Counted from the first letter of the stretch, positions 44,994-54,367 are shown. The stretch is 64,000 bases of DNA from Pseudobutyrivibrio ruminis (GCF_015057245.1 NZ_SVET01000001.1:310001-374000); one strand, 5' to 3'. Made by a program: numbers and translations. The notes: generated by a model from the sequence alone, not told the origin.

Positions 44994-46002
44994 GGCTTAG
45001 AGCCCTCCTGGCAACCAACATATAAATAACAATTGGAGCAAGAAATACGGCTGTCACTGCACTGATACTTACCTCAGTAGGTGCAAAAGCAGTACGTGCT
45101 ATACAATCGCAAAGTAAAGTAATTATGGCTCCTCCCATAAAGCATGCAGGAATCATAATTAAAGGCTTTGCTGTCTTCATTGCCCCTCTCATAATATGAG
45201 GCACTGCTATACCCACAAATGAAATAGGTCCAGCAAATGCTGTTACGGTTGCAGATAAAATACTAGAAAGTAAAATCAATACAACTCTAAGGTATTTGAT
45301 ATTAACGCCCATATTTCTGGCGTAGGCTTCACCAAGCTGATATGCCCCAATTGGCTTTGACATAACAAATGAAAGCACTAAAGTCACTGTAACAATGATT
45401 GCAGATATAATTACATGTTCCCAGCTTATACCTGAAAAGCTACCAAGTGACCAGTTGTGCAGATTGACGATGTTGGAATCATTTGCAAATGTAATGATAA
45501 ACTCTGTTATCGCAGAGCAAATATATCCAATCATTACTCCACATACCACTAACAGTGACATGTTTCTAACCTTGCCTGCCAACAGCATTACTATTCCCAT
45601 TGCAATGATAGAGCCTACGAATGCAGCAACCACCATAATAAGGGAGCTTATATAAACTCCCTGTCCAACCAAAACAACCATACAAATGGCAACAAATAAC
45701 TTTGCTCCTGATGAAATTCCAAGTACATATGGACCGGCAATAGGATTGCCAAAGAAAATCTGAAGTAAATATCCAGATACTGAAAGTGCACCCCCTAGAA
45801 TTAATGCAGCAATAATTCTAGGAAGTCTTATTGATATGATAATTTTTCCAAACTGAACATCGCCTGGAGATATCAGGGATTTGATAATCTCACTAACGGT
45901 AATATCCGCACTGCCAACTCCAAGACTAAAAATAAAGCAAATTAATAATAGTAATGCCATTGAAATAAAAAGGCATGTAAATCTCTTTTTCTCTGAGTTC
46001 AT
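44986..46002 (-). CDS. FecCD/BtuC-type ABC permease
   Basis: Membrane subunit of the corrinoid importer. It has 338 residues with about ten helices. IRLPRIIAALILGGALSVSGY (read in two parts around residues 55-75), FFGNPIAGPYVLGISSGAK and FAGPISFVGIAVPHIMR are BtuC-family landmarks. I start it at ATG 46000-46002 with AAGGAG 6 nt upstream. A longer frame reaching back into the binding-protein gene would add 41 unrelated residues. The start is thus 2 bp past the binding-protein stop. A single permease gene suggests a homodimer. Confidence 0.9.
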   Translation of the reverse strand: MNSEKKRFTCLFISMALLLLICFIFSLGVGSADITVSEIIKSLISPGDVQFGKIIISIRLPRIIAALILGGALSVSGYLLQIFFGNPIAGPYVLGISSGAKLFVAICMVVLVGQGVYISSLIMVVAAFVGSIIAMGIVMLLAGKVRNMSLLVVCGVMIGYICSAITEFIITFANDSNIVNLHNWSLGSFSGISWEHVIISAIIVTVTLVLSFVMSKPIGAYQLGEAYARNMGVNIKYLRVVLILLSSILSATVTAFAGPISFVGIAVPHIMRGAMKTAKPLIMIPACFMGGAIITLLCDCIARTAFAPTEVSISAVTAVFLAPIVIYMLVARRALSRG

Positions 46003-46004
46003 AG

Positions 46005-47537
46005 CTACTCCTTCAGTTTGTAAAAACATTCTCCCGATTTGTAGGAATCTGTAAGTATTAAATGCAGTTCCTCTATAAATTCTGCCACACTTGTGGTCTT
46101 TTGGAAATAGCCTTCTCTTAAACAATAAACATTTTTATTCTTCACAGCTTTAAAATCTGCCAGGGATGGTGCGGATACAACTAAATCCTCTACACTTTCA
46201 AGCTCCCCTTCAATAGTGCTGTTATAAATAAGAACATCAGCGTCTACTGCTCCAATATAAAAATCTTCCATTGAAATCTTCATTGTAGATAAGGCGTCTT
46301 CTGAATTAGAAAGATTCTCCGGTACATAAGTAGCCCCTGCCATATCTATCATAGAAGAAATATAGTCACCATTTTTTCTAACTGTAATCTGACCATTGGA
46401 ATTTACAGAAAAGAATGCAACTGTAAGTCCAGACTCTTCCATATCCATAACAGCTTTTGTTCTAGCTACCTGAGCATCGAATACTTCTGTTGCAACATCA
46501 AGCTTGCCATACAGCACGCCATAAAGCTTAATCCACTCAAGTCTTCCCAATGGTGATGTCTCATAGCTTGAAGTCTCAACCATAACTGGTATTCCAAGGC
46601 TTTCAAGCTTTTCCTTCACTTCCGGATTGTGGTATATCATGGTGTTTTCTATAGCAAAATTGCATCCATCTGATACAAGCAACTCATAATCAGGAGCGGA
46701 ATACTTTCCTGCATATAAAATATCACCTGCTTTAATAGCAGACGCAGCCTCATCTATGCACCAATCCTTTGAATCAGTGCCAGAATACTTAATGCTACCA
46801 AGGCTATCTGTATTAACTATCAAATCCATTACTGATGTGGAAACAAGATATGTTTTATCAATATCAGAAAGAACCTGGATGTTATCCGATAATCCTGTAA
46901 TCTCAGCTTCAGAATCCTGTAATGGTCTTAGGAAATACTGATTAACACTTGCCCCTGTAATTGTTATGAATGCATACTCTCCATTGTTATCATCGATATA
47001 ATAATCAACTGTAAAATCCTTGGCGTAATCAAGATCCAATGATTCTTTATATTTTAGGTTGCCCAAACTATAAGTATCATCTGAATCTGCTTTTGTATCT
47101 GTAGATTCTTTGGCTTCGTCGTCCCCATTTTCGCCAGGAGCATATACCGTCAGCTCATACTCTATCTCATGAGGAGTGCTCATAGCTGTAGTGTCACCAA
47201 TTACAATAAAAGGCTCATCAAATTCCGAAAATGGTATCGTAAATACGGAGTTCTCATCTACCGCTGCCTCATTATCGTATTTGACATCATCAACCACCAT
47301 GTAATCATAGTGAGAGCTTGACCATACAAGCTTAACAGTCTTTTCCTCTCCCTCCACCACAACTGTGGCTGGTGATTCTACTGTAGCCTTTCCGCTACCA
47401 CCTGTAAGAGTAACATTACAGCTATACTCACCATCTGTAATCTCATCTGTTGTATTTTCTATTTCGTTACTATTAAAAAAGCTGCAGGCTGTTAAATTAA
47501 TAGCCAGCGCTGCAGCAAAAATGAATTTCTTTTTCAT
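46005..47537 (-). CDS. Corrinoid/iron-type ABC substrate-binding lipoprotein with extra N-terminal beta domain
   Basis: The 510-residue lipoprotein has a short signal ending LTAC with the lipidated C18. After a linker, residues about 36-130 form a small beta-rich domain (GGSGKATVES, VKLVWSSSHYDYM, TTAMSTPHEIEYEL). This looks like the NEAT-like modules fused to iron or haem transporters in Clostridia. A Glu/Asp/Thr-rich linker follows (about 130-150). The rest, about 160-510, is the periplasmic-binding-protein fold of the FepB/BtuF class. In the operon it follows cbiK by 6 bp. The ligand is probably a corrinoid; a haem or other tetrapyrrole is an alternative. Confidence 0.85.
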   Translation of the reverse strand: MKKKFIFAAALAINLTACSFFNSNEIENTTDEITDGEYSCNVTLTGGSGKATVESPATVVVEGEEKTVKLVWSSSHYDYMVVDDVKYDNEAAVDENSVFTIPFSEFDEPFIVIGDTTAMSTPHEIEYELTVYAPGENGDDEAKESTDTKADSDDTYSLGNLKYKESLDLDYAKDFTVDYYIDDNNGEYAFITITGASVNQYFLRPLQDSEAEITGLSDNIQVLSDIDKTYLVSTSVMDLIVNTDSLGSIKYSGTDSKDWCIDEAASAIKAGDILYAGKYSAPDYELLVSDGCNFAIENTMIYHNPEVKEKLESLGIPVMVETSSYETSPLGRLEWIKLYGVLYGKLDVATEVFDAQVARTKAVMDMEESGLTVAFFSVNSNGQITVRKNGDYISSMIDMAGATYVPENLSNSEDALSTMKISMEDFYIGAVDADVLIYNSTIEGELESVEDLVVSAPSLADFKAVKNKNVYCLREGYFQKTTSVAEFIEELHLILTDSYKSGECFYKLKE

Positions 47538-47543
47538 AAATTA

Positions 47544-49139
47544 CTATTCTGCTAATTCAGGATTTGAAACTGAAACCTTATGGTCATACCAGCTTCCACT
47601 TTCTCCTAATAATGCTAAATCAAATTCCTTATCTAATGCTTCAACAGGAATGTCAAAGCCATATACAGTTTCTGTTGTTCCATCTGAGTATGTTACCTCA
47701 TCCTCTGTTGGCTGAAGCCAGTTAGCTTCGTCATTTTCTGCATCTGCAGCTGTTCCAAGATAAAGGTTAACAATTTTCTTTGAAACTAATGATACGTGAA
47801 TAGACCTCTTACCATTCTTAACTGTAAGCTCGCCCTTGCCGTTTTCAGCTTCATTTACATGAAACATGCTGCTGTCTGTTGTAAAGTCAGCAAGATATGT
47901 CTCGCCTTCCTTAAGCTCGTCTGTATGTGCAGACTCTACTGGCTCTACGCCTGTTGCATCAGATGTGTGCTGAACGTAGATAGCCTGAACATCTGCAATT
48001 TCACCAAGGCCTGCAATCTGGCACTCTACAGATTCAAATGAACCATCTGCCTCAAACATTGACTTCCATGAATCTTCTTCATCACCAGCCATATCGTTGT
48101 TTGCATGGTCACCTGCAACAACCATAAGTGGACGAAGAACAACCTTTGTATAACCAGCTTCCTTAACTGCAGCGATGATATTCTCGCAAGAAGTCTCTTC
48201 TGGCTCACCCTCTACAGTACCGATAAATACGTTATCATAACCAAGCTCATCCATCTGTGTCTGCATCTGACTGTAAGTAACCTTTGCAGTGTGGCTTGTA
48301 CCGTGTCCCATGAATACAAATGCAACACCATCTTCAGCTGCTGCTTCTCTGCTTTCGAAACCACCATCAGCAACTGCCTCTGCTGTAATAGCCTTTGCAA
48401 CTGTTTCCTTATCAGCATTTACTTCTGTAGCATCTGCTCCTACTTCACCAAGAAGTGGCTCAGCAATCTTTACAGATTCAAACTTATCAGCATATTCTTC
48501 AACTGCTGCTGTCAATTCATCATACTCAGCGCCGTGCATCAAATGTGTTGGTTGAACAACAAGGTTCTTAACACCATTTGCAACTGCTCTATCAAGAGCC
48601 TGTTCTACATTATCAATCTTTTCATTATCACGAGCCTGAATGTGGTTGATAATAATCTGTGCTGTAAATGCACGTCTTACTGACCAATCAGGATATGCTG
48701 CCGCAATTGCCTTTTCAACTCCGCCAATGTCAGCAACACGACTATCGTTAAATGAAGTACCGAAACTTACAACAAGGATTTCATTCTCACCAATATCATC
48801 CTGGTTTAAAGGATCATCCTTAGAAGCATCACCTGTATCTCTTCCGAAATAATCTGGATCTGCATATTCACCTTCTACAAGCTCCTTCTGAGCATCTGTA
48901 AGAGCATCCCATGCTTCCTTTGCAGCTGTACACTGAGCATCTGTCTCATCTGTTCTCTCCTGAACATAGATTGCATCAATAAGTGCTGCTACATTATCTG
49001 CTGCCACCTGATCATCAATCTCCTCTGTCTCTACACTTTCCTCTGTAGTCTCAGTCACATCTGCAGACTTACCGCAAGCAGCAAATACAAATGCTGCTGA
49101 CATGAAAAGTGCTAAAATCTGTAAACTTCTCTTTTTCAT
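47544..49139 (-). CDS. cbiK: Lipoprotein sirohydrochlorin cobaltochelatase (CbiK) with C-terminal beta domain
   Basis: Inserts cobalt into sirohydrochlorin. The signal ends FAACGK, with lipidated C22, so the enzyme should be anchored outside the membrane. Residues 45-95 are a helical segment. The CbiK core runs about 118-400, with SFGTSF, the metal histidines H199 (PTHLMHG) and H279 (MGHGTSH), and GDHANND near 344. Residues about 413-531 add a beta-rich domain (SSMFHVNEA, SIHVSLVSK, VYGFDIPV, GSWYDHKV) similar to NEAT-like modules. A cytoplasmic CbiK has about 260 residues; this one has 531. It is the first gene after the cobalamin riboswitch. AGGAGG precedes the ATG. Confidence 0.9.
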   Translation of the reverse strand: MKKRSLQILALFMSAAFVFAACGKSADVTETTEESVETEEIDDQVAADNVAALIDAIYVQERTDETDAQCTAAKEAWDALTDAQKELVEGEYADPDYFGRDTGDASKDDPLNQDDIGENEILVVSFGTSFNDSRVADIGGVEKAIAAAYPDWSVRRAFTAQIIINHIQARDNEKIDNVEQALDRAVANGVKNLVVQPTHLMHGAEYDELTAAVEEYADKFESVKIAEPLLGEVGADATEVNADKETVAKAITAEAVADGGFESREAAAEDGVAFVFMGHGTSHTAKVTYSQMQTQMDELGYDNVFIGTVEGEPEETSCENIIAAVKEAGYTKVVLRPLMVVAGDHANNDMAGDEEDSWKSMFEADGSFESVECQIAGLGEIADVQAIYVQHTSDATGVEPVESAHTDELKEGETYLADFTTDSSMFHVNEAENGKGELTVKNGKRSIHVSLVSKKIVNLYLGTAADAENDEANWLQPTEDEVTYSDGTTETVYGFDIPVEALDKEFDLALLGESGSWYDHKVSVSNPELAE

Positions 49140-49194
49140 GATTTCCTCCTATAAAATCGTTCAAATTAAAAATTTGCAAAAGAATTCACGAAAA

Positions 49195-49218
49195 GAAAAA
49201 GACTGCCAAAGGCAGTCT
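49195..49218 (-). terminator. Riboswitch-linked terminator before cbiK
   Basis: AGACTGCC, loop of three, GGCAGTCT on the minus strand followed by TTTTTC. It sits between the cobalamin aptamer and the cbiK ribosome site, the position of an expression platform. Confidence 0.85.
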
Positions 49219-49310
49219 CTAATCAATCAAAACACAAAAACATGAGGCAATTAGCCTCCAAGATTCATGCGAATAATGATTCGAGTCCCGCAAATCATAA
49301 TTACAAGAAA

Positions 49311-49472
49311 TAGGCAGGTCTCCTGACTTCGATCATCGCACGCTTTCTCTTCCCAAGAATACTCAGTGATATGAAAGCGAGCTCCCTAACACAGTGACGG
49401 CTTCGCTCTGGATTCTCACCAGATTCCCTTTTCACCCATACATACATAAATACTATGGGCACCTAAATCCTA
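49311..49472 (-). promoter_or_regulatory. Cobalamin riboswitch
   Basis: On the minus strand the order of conserved elements is correct. GGTGCC comes near the 5' end (49461 region), then GGGTGAAAAGGGAA, GGTGAGAATCC, GCCGTCACTGT, and finally the B12 box AGTCAGGAGACCTGCC at 49313-49328. It precedes the whole cobalamin operon and its terminator, so high B12 should stop synthesis and uptake together. Confidence 0.95.
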
Positions 49473-49495
49473 TGAACGATATAAATTTCTTAAAG

Positions 49496-49524
49496 AAAAT
49501 ACCACATTTATAATGAAGTGTCAA
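49496..49524 (-). promoter_or_regulatory. Promoter of the cobalamin operon
   Basis: On the minus strand TTGACA (49519-49524) and TATTTT (49496-49501) are 17 bp apart, about 20 nt before the riboswitch and 8 bp after the EAL gene's stop codon. Confidence 0.75.
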
Positions 49525-49531
49525 ACCACTA

Positions 49532-51691
49532 TCAATCCTCTGCAATTGATAAAATAGCCACTTCGTAGGCCTTATATCCATGAATTGGGTTAACAGCTAT
49601 TTTCCTAATAAAGAAGCTAGTGTAATAATCCTGTTCCTGCATATTCTCTACGTGAACCCACTTGTCGATATCATTACATTTATCCACCGCTTCCATGAAT
49701 TCCTTTATAGGCTCCTTTTTCTGTTGAATCATGGCATTTCCCAAATCTACTTCATCCAGATATCCCATCTTCATAAGGAACTTTGCGAAATTACGATTGT
49801 ATCTAAGAATGTATGAGCTATCATCCCGAATTTCTAAAACACCAGTAGGAATCTGTCCAAAGAATTCATTAGCATCCCAATTATAATCATTATTTACTAT
49901 TGGTTCTATAATATTGATTTTGCCAACGGTTGTATAATATTCGCTTTCTTCTAAAGCCTCTATAACATTACCAACTTTGGCACCATAAATTGTATACCAT
50001 TCATCAAGTGGGATAGGCTTTGCAAAGTAAAATCCCTGCATTTTGCTACACCCAACTTCTCGCAAAAATTTAACCTGCTCTATTGTCTCGACACCTTCTA
50101 CAATTGTATCAATTCCCAGCTTTGTAATCATTTGTATAAGCTCTTTTACTATGATATGATTTTTCTTGGACATACCAAACTCACGCATAAAGCGCATATC
50201 TAGCTTGATTAAATCAAAATCAAATTTTTGCAAAATATTTAAGGATGAATATCCGCTACCGAAATCATCCATCCAAACCTTAAAGCCTGCATCGTGAAAT
50301 CTTCTAATCTGTTCAGAAACGAATTCCTCGTCCAATGTAGAGACGCTCTCTGTAATTTCTATGGTAATCATCTCAGAAGAGATTGTTGAGGCCTCTACTC
50401 GCTTTTTTATTTCCTCTACAATATCGCATAATTCGAAATCGTATTTCGAAAGATTGATAGAAACAGGAACAATCTGAAATCCCTTCTTAACCACTTCTTC
50501 CAAATCTCGTAATACGCATTCCAATATATATAAATCAAGTTTATGAATAAGCTTTGCATCTTCCAGAACATAAATAAAATGATTAGGTGGAATAATTCCT
50601 CTTGCTGGATCAATCCAGCGTGCCAATGCTTCCTCATCACAGACTCTGCCATTTACAGATCTCATAATCTGCTGATAGTAAGGCTGAATCCAACCTTCTC
50701 TGATTGCTTTTTCAAATGTATTAATTACATATTCATAGTGAGTAGCAACAACATGTGTATTCTCATCGTAAAAAGCATACTTGGAAAGGTAAGCGCCCTT
50801 TTCCTTGTCACTAACAATCTTTGCTCTATCGCAGGCACTGCTGGCTGGAACATCCTCAAATGCCATGGAGTATACACCTACATGAATCGGCAAAGTTTTA
50901 CCATCATTTGCGCGCTTCATATCTTTGAAAATGTTCTGAAGTGTAGCTTCAATTTCTTCCATCTGTGTAAACACAGCAAAATGGTCAGACCCCATTCTTC
51001 CACAATTTTCATTTGAAAAATACTTTCTTAAAATATCTCCAAATGCAATAAGTAGATTGTCCCCTTCCTTGAGGCCAAATTTTTCATTGAAGTATTTCAT
51101 ACCGGTGAAGTCAAAGAAAACTATACCAGGAGTTTTACCCTCATCATATATCGCCTGCTTACCTGCATCTGCCAAAGCAAGAAAATATGACATGTTTGGT
51201 AAGCCTGTAAGAGTATCATAAAAATTATCTCTTATCAGACTTTCCTTTGACATCATGTCTCTGAAATTAGAAGCCAGTTTTTCTGTAAGGGGATTATCAA
51301 AATCTTCGCCCATGCCTTCCACCATATATATGGTACTGGAAAGCATAGTCCCATCCTCTGTAATGAAATGTTCACCATGAGAATGTATAATTACATAGTC
51401 ATTAATGATATGTGAAAGTGTTCTGTAAACACAATCGAAATTATCTCCGCCTAAAGCGAATTTCAATGCGGCATCTGCAACCCTTGCCTTATCATCTGGA
51501 TGTGTATCCCGATACATATCTTCGTCGAATAACTTGGCAATATTTTCTCGGGAATCTCCCATAAGCTTACACATTCCATCTGTAACAAGAATAGTTACAA
51601 CTCTTTTATCTATAAGCTGGTAGATTACAAGAGGAATATTAAGTTTCTCAAGTGCATTTCTCTCTGTATCCTGAAACTGATATCTAGTCAT
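49532..51691 (-). CDS. c-di-GMP phosphodiesterase: PAS, degenerate GGDEF, EAL and C-terminal PAS-like
   Basis: A soluble 719-residue signalling enzyme. An N-terminal PAS-like domain covers about 15-130. The GGDEF domain (about 155-315) has a broken active site, reading GSDHF at 234-238, so cyclase activity is unlikely. The EAL domain (about 325-580) keeps the catalytic set: EAL 354-356, N413, EITES (445-449), DDFGSG (475-480), K496 and EGVET (532-536). A further PAS-like region occupies about 595-719. It should degrade c-di-GMP to pGpG. No membrane segment is seen. GGAGGG precedes the ATG. The c-di-GMP riboswitch at 8921-9003 is a plausible downstream target of this signal. Confidence 0.92.
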   Translation of the reverse strand: MTRYQFQDTERNALEKLNIPLVIYQLIDKRVVTILVTDGMCKLMGDSRENIAKLFDEDMYRDTHPDDKARVADAALKFALGGDNFDCVYRTLSHIINDYVIIHSHGEHFITEDGTMLSSTIYMVEGMGEDFDNPLTEKLASNFRDMMSKESLIRDNFYDTLTGLPNMSYFLALADAGKQAIYDEGKTPGIVFFDFTGMKYFNEKFGLKEGDNLLIAFGDILRKYFSNENCGRMGSDHFAVFTQMEEIEATLQNIFKDMKRANDGKTLPIHVGVYSMAFEDVPASSACDRAKIVSDKEKGAYLSKYAFYDENTHVVATHYEYVINTFEKAIREGWIQPYYQQIMRSVNGRVCDEEALARWIDPARGIIPPNHFIYVLEDAKLIHKLDLYILECVLRDLEEVVKKGFQIVPVSINLSKYDFELCDIVEEIKKRVEASTISSEMITIEITESVSTLDEEFVSEQIRRFHDAGFKVWMDDFGSGYSSLNILQKFDFDLIKLDMRFMREFGMSKKNHIIVKELIQMITKLGIDTIVEGVETIEQVKFLREVGCSKMQGFYFAKPIPLDEWYTIYGAKVGNVIEALEESEYYTTVGKINIIEPIVNNDYNWDANEFFGQIPTGVLEIRDDSSYILRYNRNFAKFLMKMGYLDEVDLGNAMIQQKKEPIKEFMEAVDKCNDIDKWVHVENMQEQDYYTSFFIRKIAVNPIHGYKAYEVAILSIAED

Positions 51692-51802
51692 TTTTCACCC
51701 TCCAACTGATAGTATGGTTACTTATGCCTCATCAATACATCGATTATAAATAATTAATATGAATTAATTGTTAAAAATTCATTATTTTCCTCTTGTAAAC
51801 TA

Positions 51803-54367
51803 TTATTTTATGTTGTAGTTTTCTCGAAGTTCTTTGGCCTTTCTCTCCACCTCTTCTATAAACTCTCTAGAAGATATCAACCTTGCCCCGGCTCCTCTGA
51901 TAATCACCTGCTCTAAGCCATCTGAAGTTACAACGGTGATATCGTATTTTTTACCATGCTCGTGGGTGAATCGCTCTATGTATGCATCGGCAGTCTGGGC
52001 CTCTGCTGTAAACACCTGATGTATATTTAAATAATCAGATGCTGTGACCTCATGGCCTTTCACTCTATATGCATCAAAAACAGCAATCACATTGTAGTCT
52101 GTCATGGCTTTATAATTGCTAAGAATATCTAGTAGCTTTCCTCTGGCACCATCCAGATTTTCTTCCAGAACTTCCTTTAATTCAGGCCAAGCGTAGATAA
52201 GATTATATCCATCCACAAGTAGATATTTATCCTTTGCCTTTACCTCCTTTGGAGCTTTATATACATAGTCAGAATCTACTCTTCTTGGTCTTATGCTTTC
52301 TCCATAATGCCATCCCTTTTTAGGATTTTTTCCTTGATTACTATGTGTAGCAAGCTGAAGGATTTTGTCTATCTCATCTGGATCAAGCCATTCATCTTCG
52401 CTGTGATTCATACGCTTGGCATTAATAGGAATATCATTATCCATGGCTGTATTTGATTTATCCTGTCTGCAAGGCACATGACACCTATCCTTAACCTGGT
52501 ACCATGGAACAACTTCCGCTGCACCATGGGAACAAAATACAGAAGAAGCAGGATTATCAATATCAGCATCTGGATCATATCCGTAAGCTTCCATTACCTC
52601 ATCTGGATTTTTGCATTCTGAATAACCAGCAAATGTAAGGTTAATTTGGCCTTGGCCTTTTGTAAATGTCACAAGAACAGACTGATAATTTCTGATTGCA
52701 GCTGCAGGAGCATATCCTCTGATAATGCTAAGGCCTCCATTATCCTCCGGCACTTCAAAGGAACCCTTCATATTTTCCACATCAGTCATCACTCTTCCGA
52801 TTTGTTCTGAAGGAACGGAAATTTCGAAATTGAAATATGGCTCCAGGATTGTTGTCCCTACCTCCATTAGTCCTTGTCTGATAGCTCGATAGGTAGCCTC
52901 TCTGAAATCTCCACCTTCAGTATGTTTGATATGGGCTCTTCCGCCAATAACAGTAAACTTTATATCTGTAAGAGGCGCACCAATGGCAACTCCAAGGTGC
53001 TCCTTTTCAAGAATATGTGTAGTTATAAGTCTTTGCCAATTAAGAGCCAAATCATCAGTAGAAACATCAGTGTCCACCTGTATACCACTACCTGGCTCTA
53101 AAGGCTCCATCAAAATATGAGCCTCTGCATAATGACGAAGTGGCTCGAAATGTCCTACACCTTCAACCTTGTCTGCAATAGTCTCTTTGTATAAAACGCC
53201 TGATTCTACAAACTCTGCTTTTATTCCTAGCTCGTTTTCAATTCGATTAAGTATTATTTCCGTTTGAACTTCACCCATCAAATTGAAGGTTATTTCCTCA
53301 AGCTTATCATTCCAGCTAACATTGAGAGATGGGTCCTCATCGTTAAATGCACTAAGCTTTGGATATGCAAGACGAGGCACAGTATCGTCTTTAAAATTAA
53401 GAGTATATTTTAGAACAGGATTTAAAGTTAGCTCTGGCCTGTTATTCTCCACTCCCATACCTTCACCGGCAAATGTAGCTTTAGGACCGATTAGTGCAAC
53501 AACATCACCGGCCTTTGCCTCATCTATTTGAGTATATTTAGCTCCAGAATAAAGTCTTATCTGATCTACTTTCTCGCCATTTGGAAGTGTATCCTTTACC
53601 TTTAAGCTACCTGCGGTAATCTTTGTAAAGGTAAGTCTTGAATCTCGTGCCAGACTTTCGATTTTATAAATTCTTGCACCAAACTCAGTTCCCTTTTCTT
53701 TCTTCTTACCGGAATAGTTGCTTAACTTTTTCATAGAGTCGAGAAGCTCTTTCACGCCTGAATCCTTAAGGGCTGATCCAGTTAATACAGGAAAGATTTT
53801 CCTTGAAATAATCATATCGTAAATACGATAATCGGAAAGCTTACCTGTCTCAAAAAACTCCTCCATTGCCTCTTCATCTTCTGCAGCAATATCCTCGTGA
53901 TTTGAAAGAAGAACGCAGTTGCCACTAAGCTTTTCTTTGAGATTAGGAAGTAGAGAATCTGCCGCCACAGAAGGCATATCCATCTTATTAATAAAAATGA
54001 TAGTTGGTACTTTGTTTTTAGAAAGCAAGTCAAAAAGAGTCTTTGTATGTGCCTGAACACCATCGGTGCCGCTTACAAGAAGAATTGCAAAATCCAGAGC
54101 CCAAATAGCACGCTCAGTTTCAGTTGCAAAATCCACGTGACCTGGAGTATCAAGAAGTGTAATACTTCCCCCTTCCACGTCAAAAACAGCAGGCTTCGAA
54201 AAGATAGTTATCCCTCTATTCTTCTCCTGCTGATCAGTATCTAAAAAGGCGTCCCCCTTGTCTACTCGACCGGTGGACGCCAAAACTCCTGCGTTGTAAA
54301 GAACCGCCTCCGATAATGTTGTCTTACCTGCATCAACATGTGCAAGTATTCCCCATGTTGTATTCAT
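51803..54367 (-). CDS. TetM/EF-G-like translational GTPase fused to a YacP/Rae1-type NYN domain
   Basis: The 854-residue protein starts with a ribosome-binding GTPase similar to TetM/TetW protection proteins. It has P-loop AHVDAGKTTLS (9-19), DTPGH (75-79) and INKMD, then domains II-V through about residue 650. After a polar linker a second module begins near 712: LLVDGYNLIYAWPEL, ARGKLLDILSNY, VFDAYRVKG, AQTADAYIE and TSDGLEQ. This is the pattern of the YacP/NYN fold, known in B. subtilis as the ribosome A-site mRNA endonuclease Rae1. The aspartates expected for metal binding are present. The gene overlaps the yitT-like gene by one base. I infer a ribosome-directed nuclease; tetracycline resistance is not implied. 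Confidence 0.88.
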   Translation of the reverse strand: MNTTWGILAHVDAGKTTLSEAVLYNAGVLASTGRVDKGDAFLDTDQQEKNRGITIFSKPAVFDVEGGSITLLDTPGHVDFATETERAIWALDFAILLVSGTDGVQAHTKTLFDLLSKNKVPTIIFINKMDMPSVAADSLLPNLKEKLSGNCVLLSNHEDIAAEDEEAMEEFFETGKLSDYRIYDMIISRKIFPVLTGSALKDSGVKELLDSMKKLSNYSGKKKEKGTEFGARIYKIESLARDSRLTFTKITAGSLKVKDTLPNGEKVDQIRLYSGAKYTQIDEAKAGDVVALIGPKATFAGEGMGVENNRPELTLNPVLKYTLNFKDDTVPRLAYPKLSAFNDEDPSLNVSWNDKLEEITFNLMGEVQTEIILNRIENELGIKAEFVESGVLYKETIADKVEGVGHFEPLRHYAEAHILMEPLEPGSGIQVDTDVSTDDLALNWQRLITTHILEKEHLGVAIGAPLTDIKFTVIGGRAHIKHTEGGDFREATYRAIRQGLMEVGTTILEPYFNFEISVPSEQIGRVMTDVENMKGSFEVPEDNGGLSIIRGYAPAAAIRNYQSVLVTFTKGQGQINLTFAGYSECKNPDEVMEAYGYDPDADIDNPASSVFCSHGAAEVVPWYQVKDRCHVPCRQDKSNTAMDNDIPINAKRMNHSEDEWLDPDEIDKILQLATHSNQGKNPKKGWHYGESIRPRRVDSDYVYKAPKEVKAKDKYLLVDGYNLIYAWPELKEVLEENLDGARGKLLDILSNYKAMTDYNVIAVFDAYRVKGHEVTASDYLNIHQVFTAEAQTADAYIERFTHEHGKKYDITVVTSDGLEQVIIRGAGARLISSREFIEEVERKAKELRENYNIK

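Noticed and set aside
48105..48683. A 192-codon plus-strand frame opposite cbiK.
   Set aside because: It is a Cys/Leu-rich antisense shadow of a well-supported coding sequence and has no ribosome site.
49270..49310. A short stretch resembling a tRNA T-arm (ATTCGAGTCCC) upstream of cbiK.
   Set aside because: No acceptor or anticodon arm can be built around it. It belongs to the expression platform of the cobalamin riboswitch.
51803..54367. Reading the TetM-like gene as a tetracycline resistance determinant.
   Set aside because: The similarity is to the GTPase class only. The C-terminal nuclease fusion and housekeeping operon (argS, rRNA methyltransferase) do not fit an acquired resistance gene.
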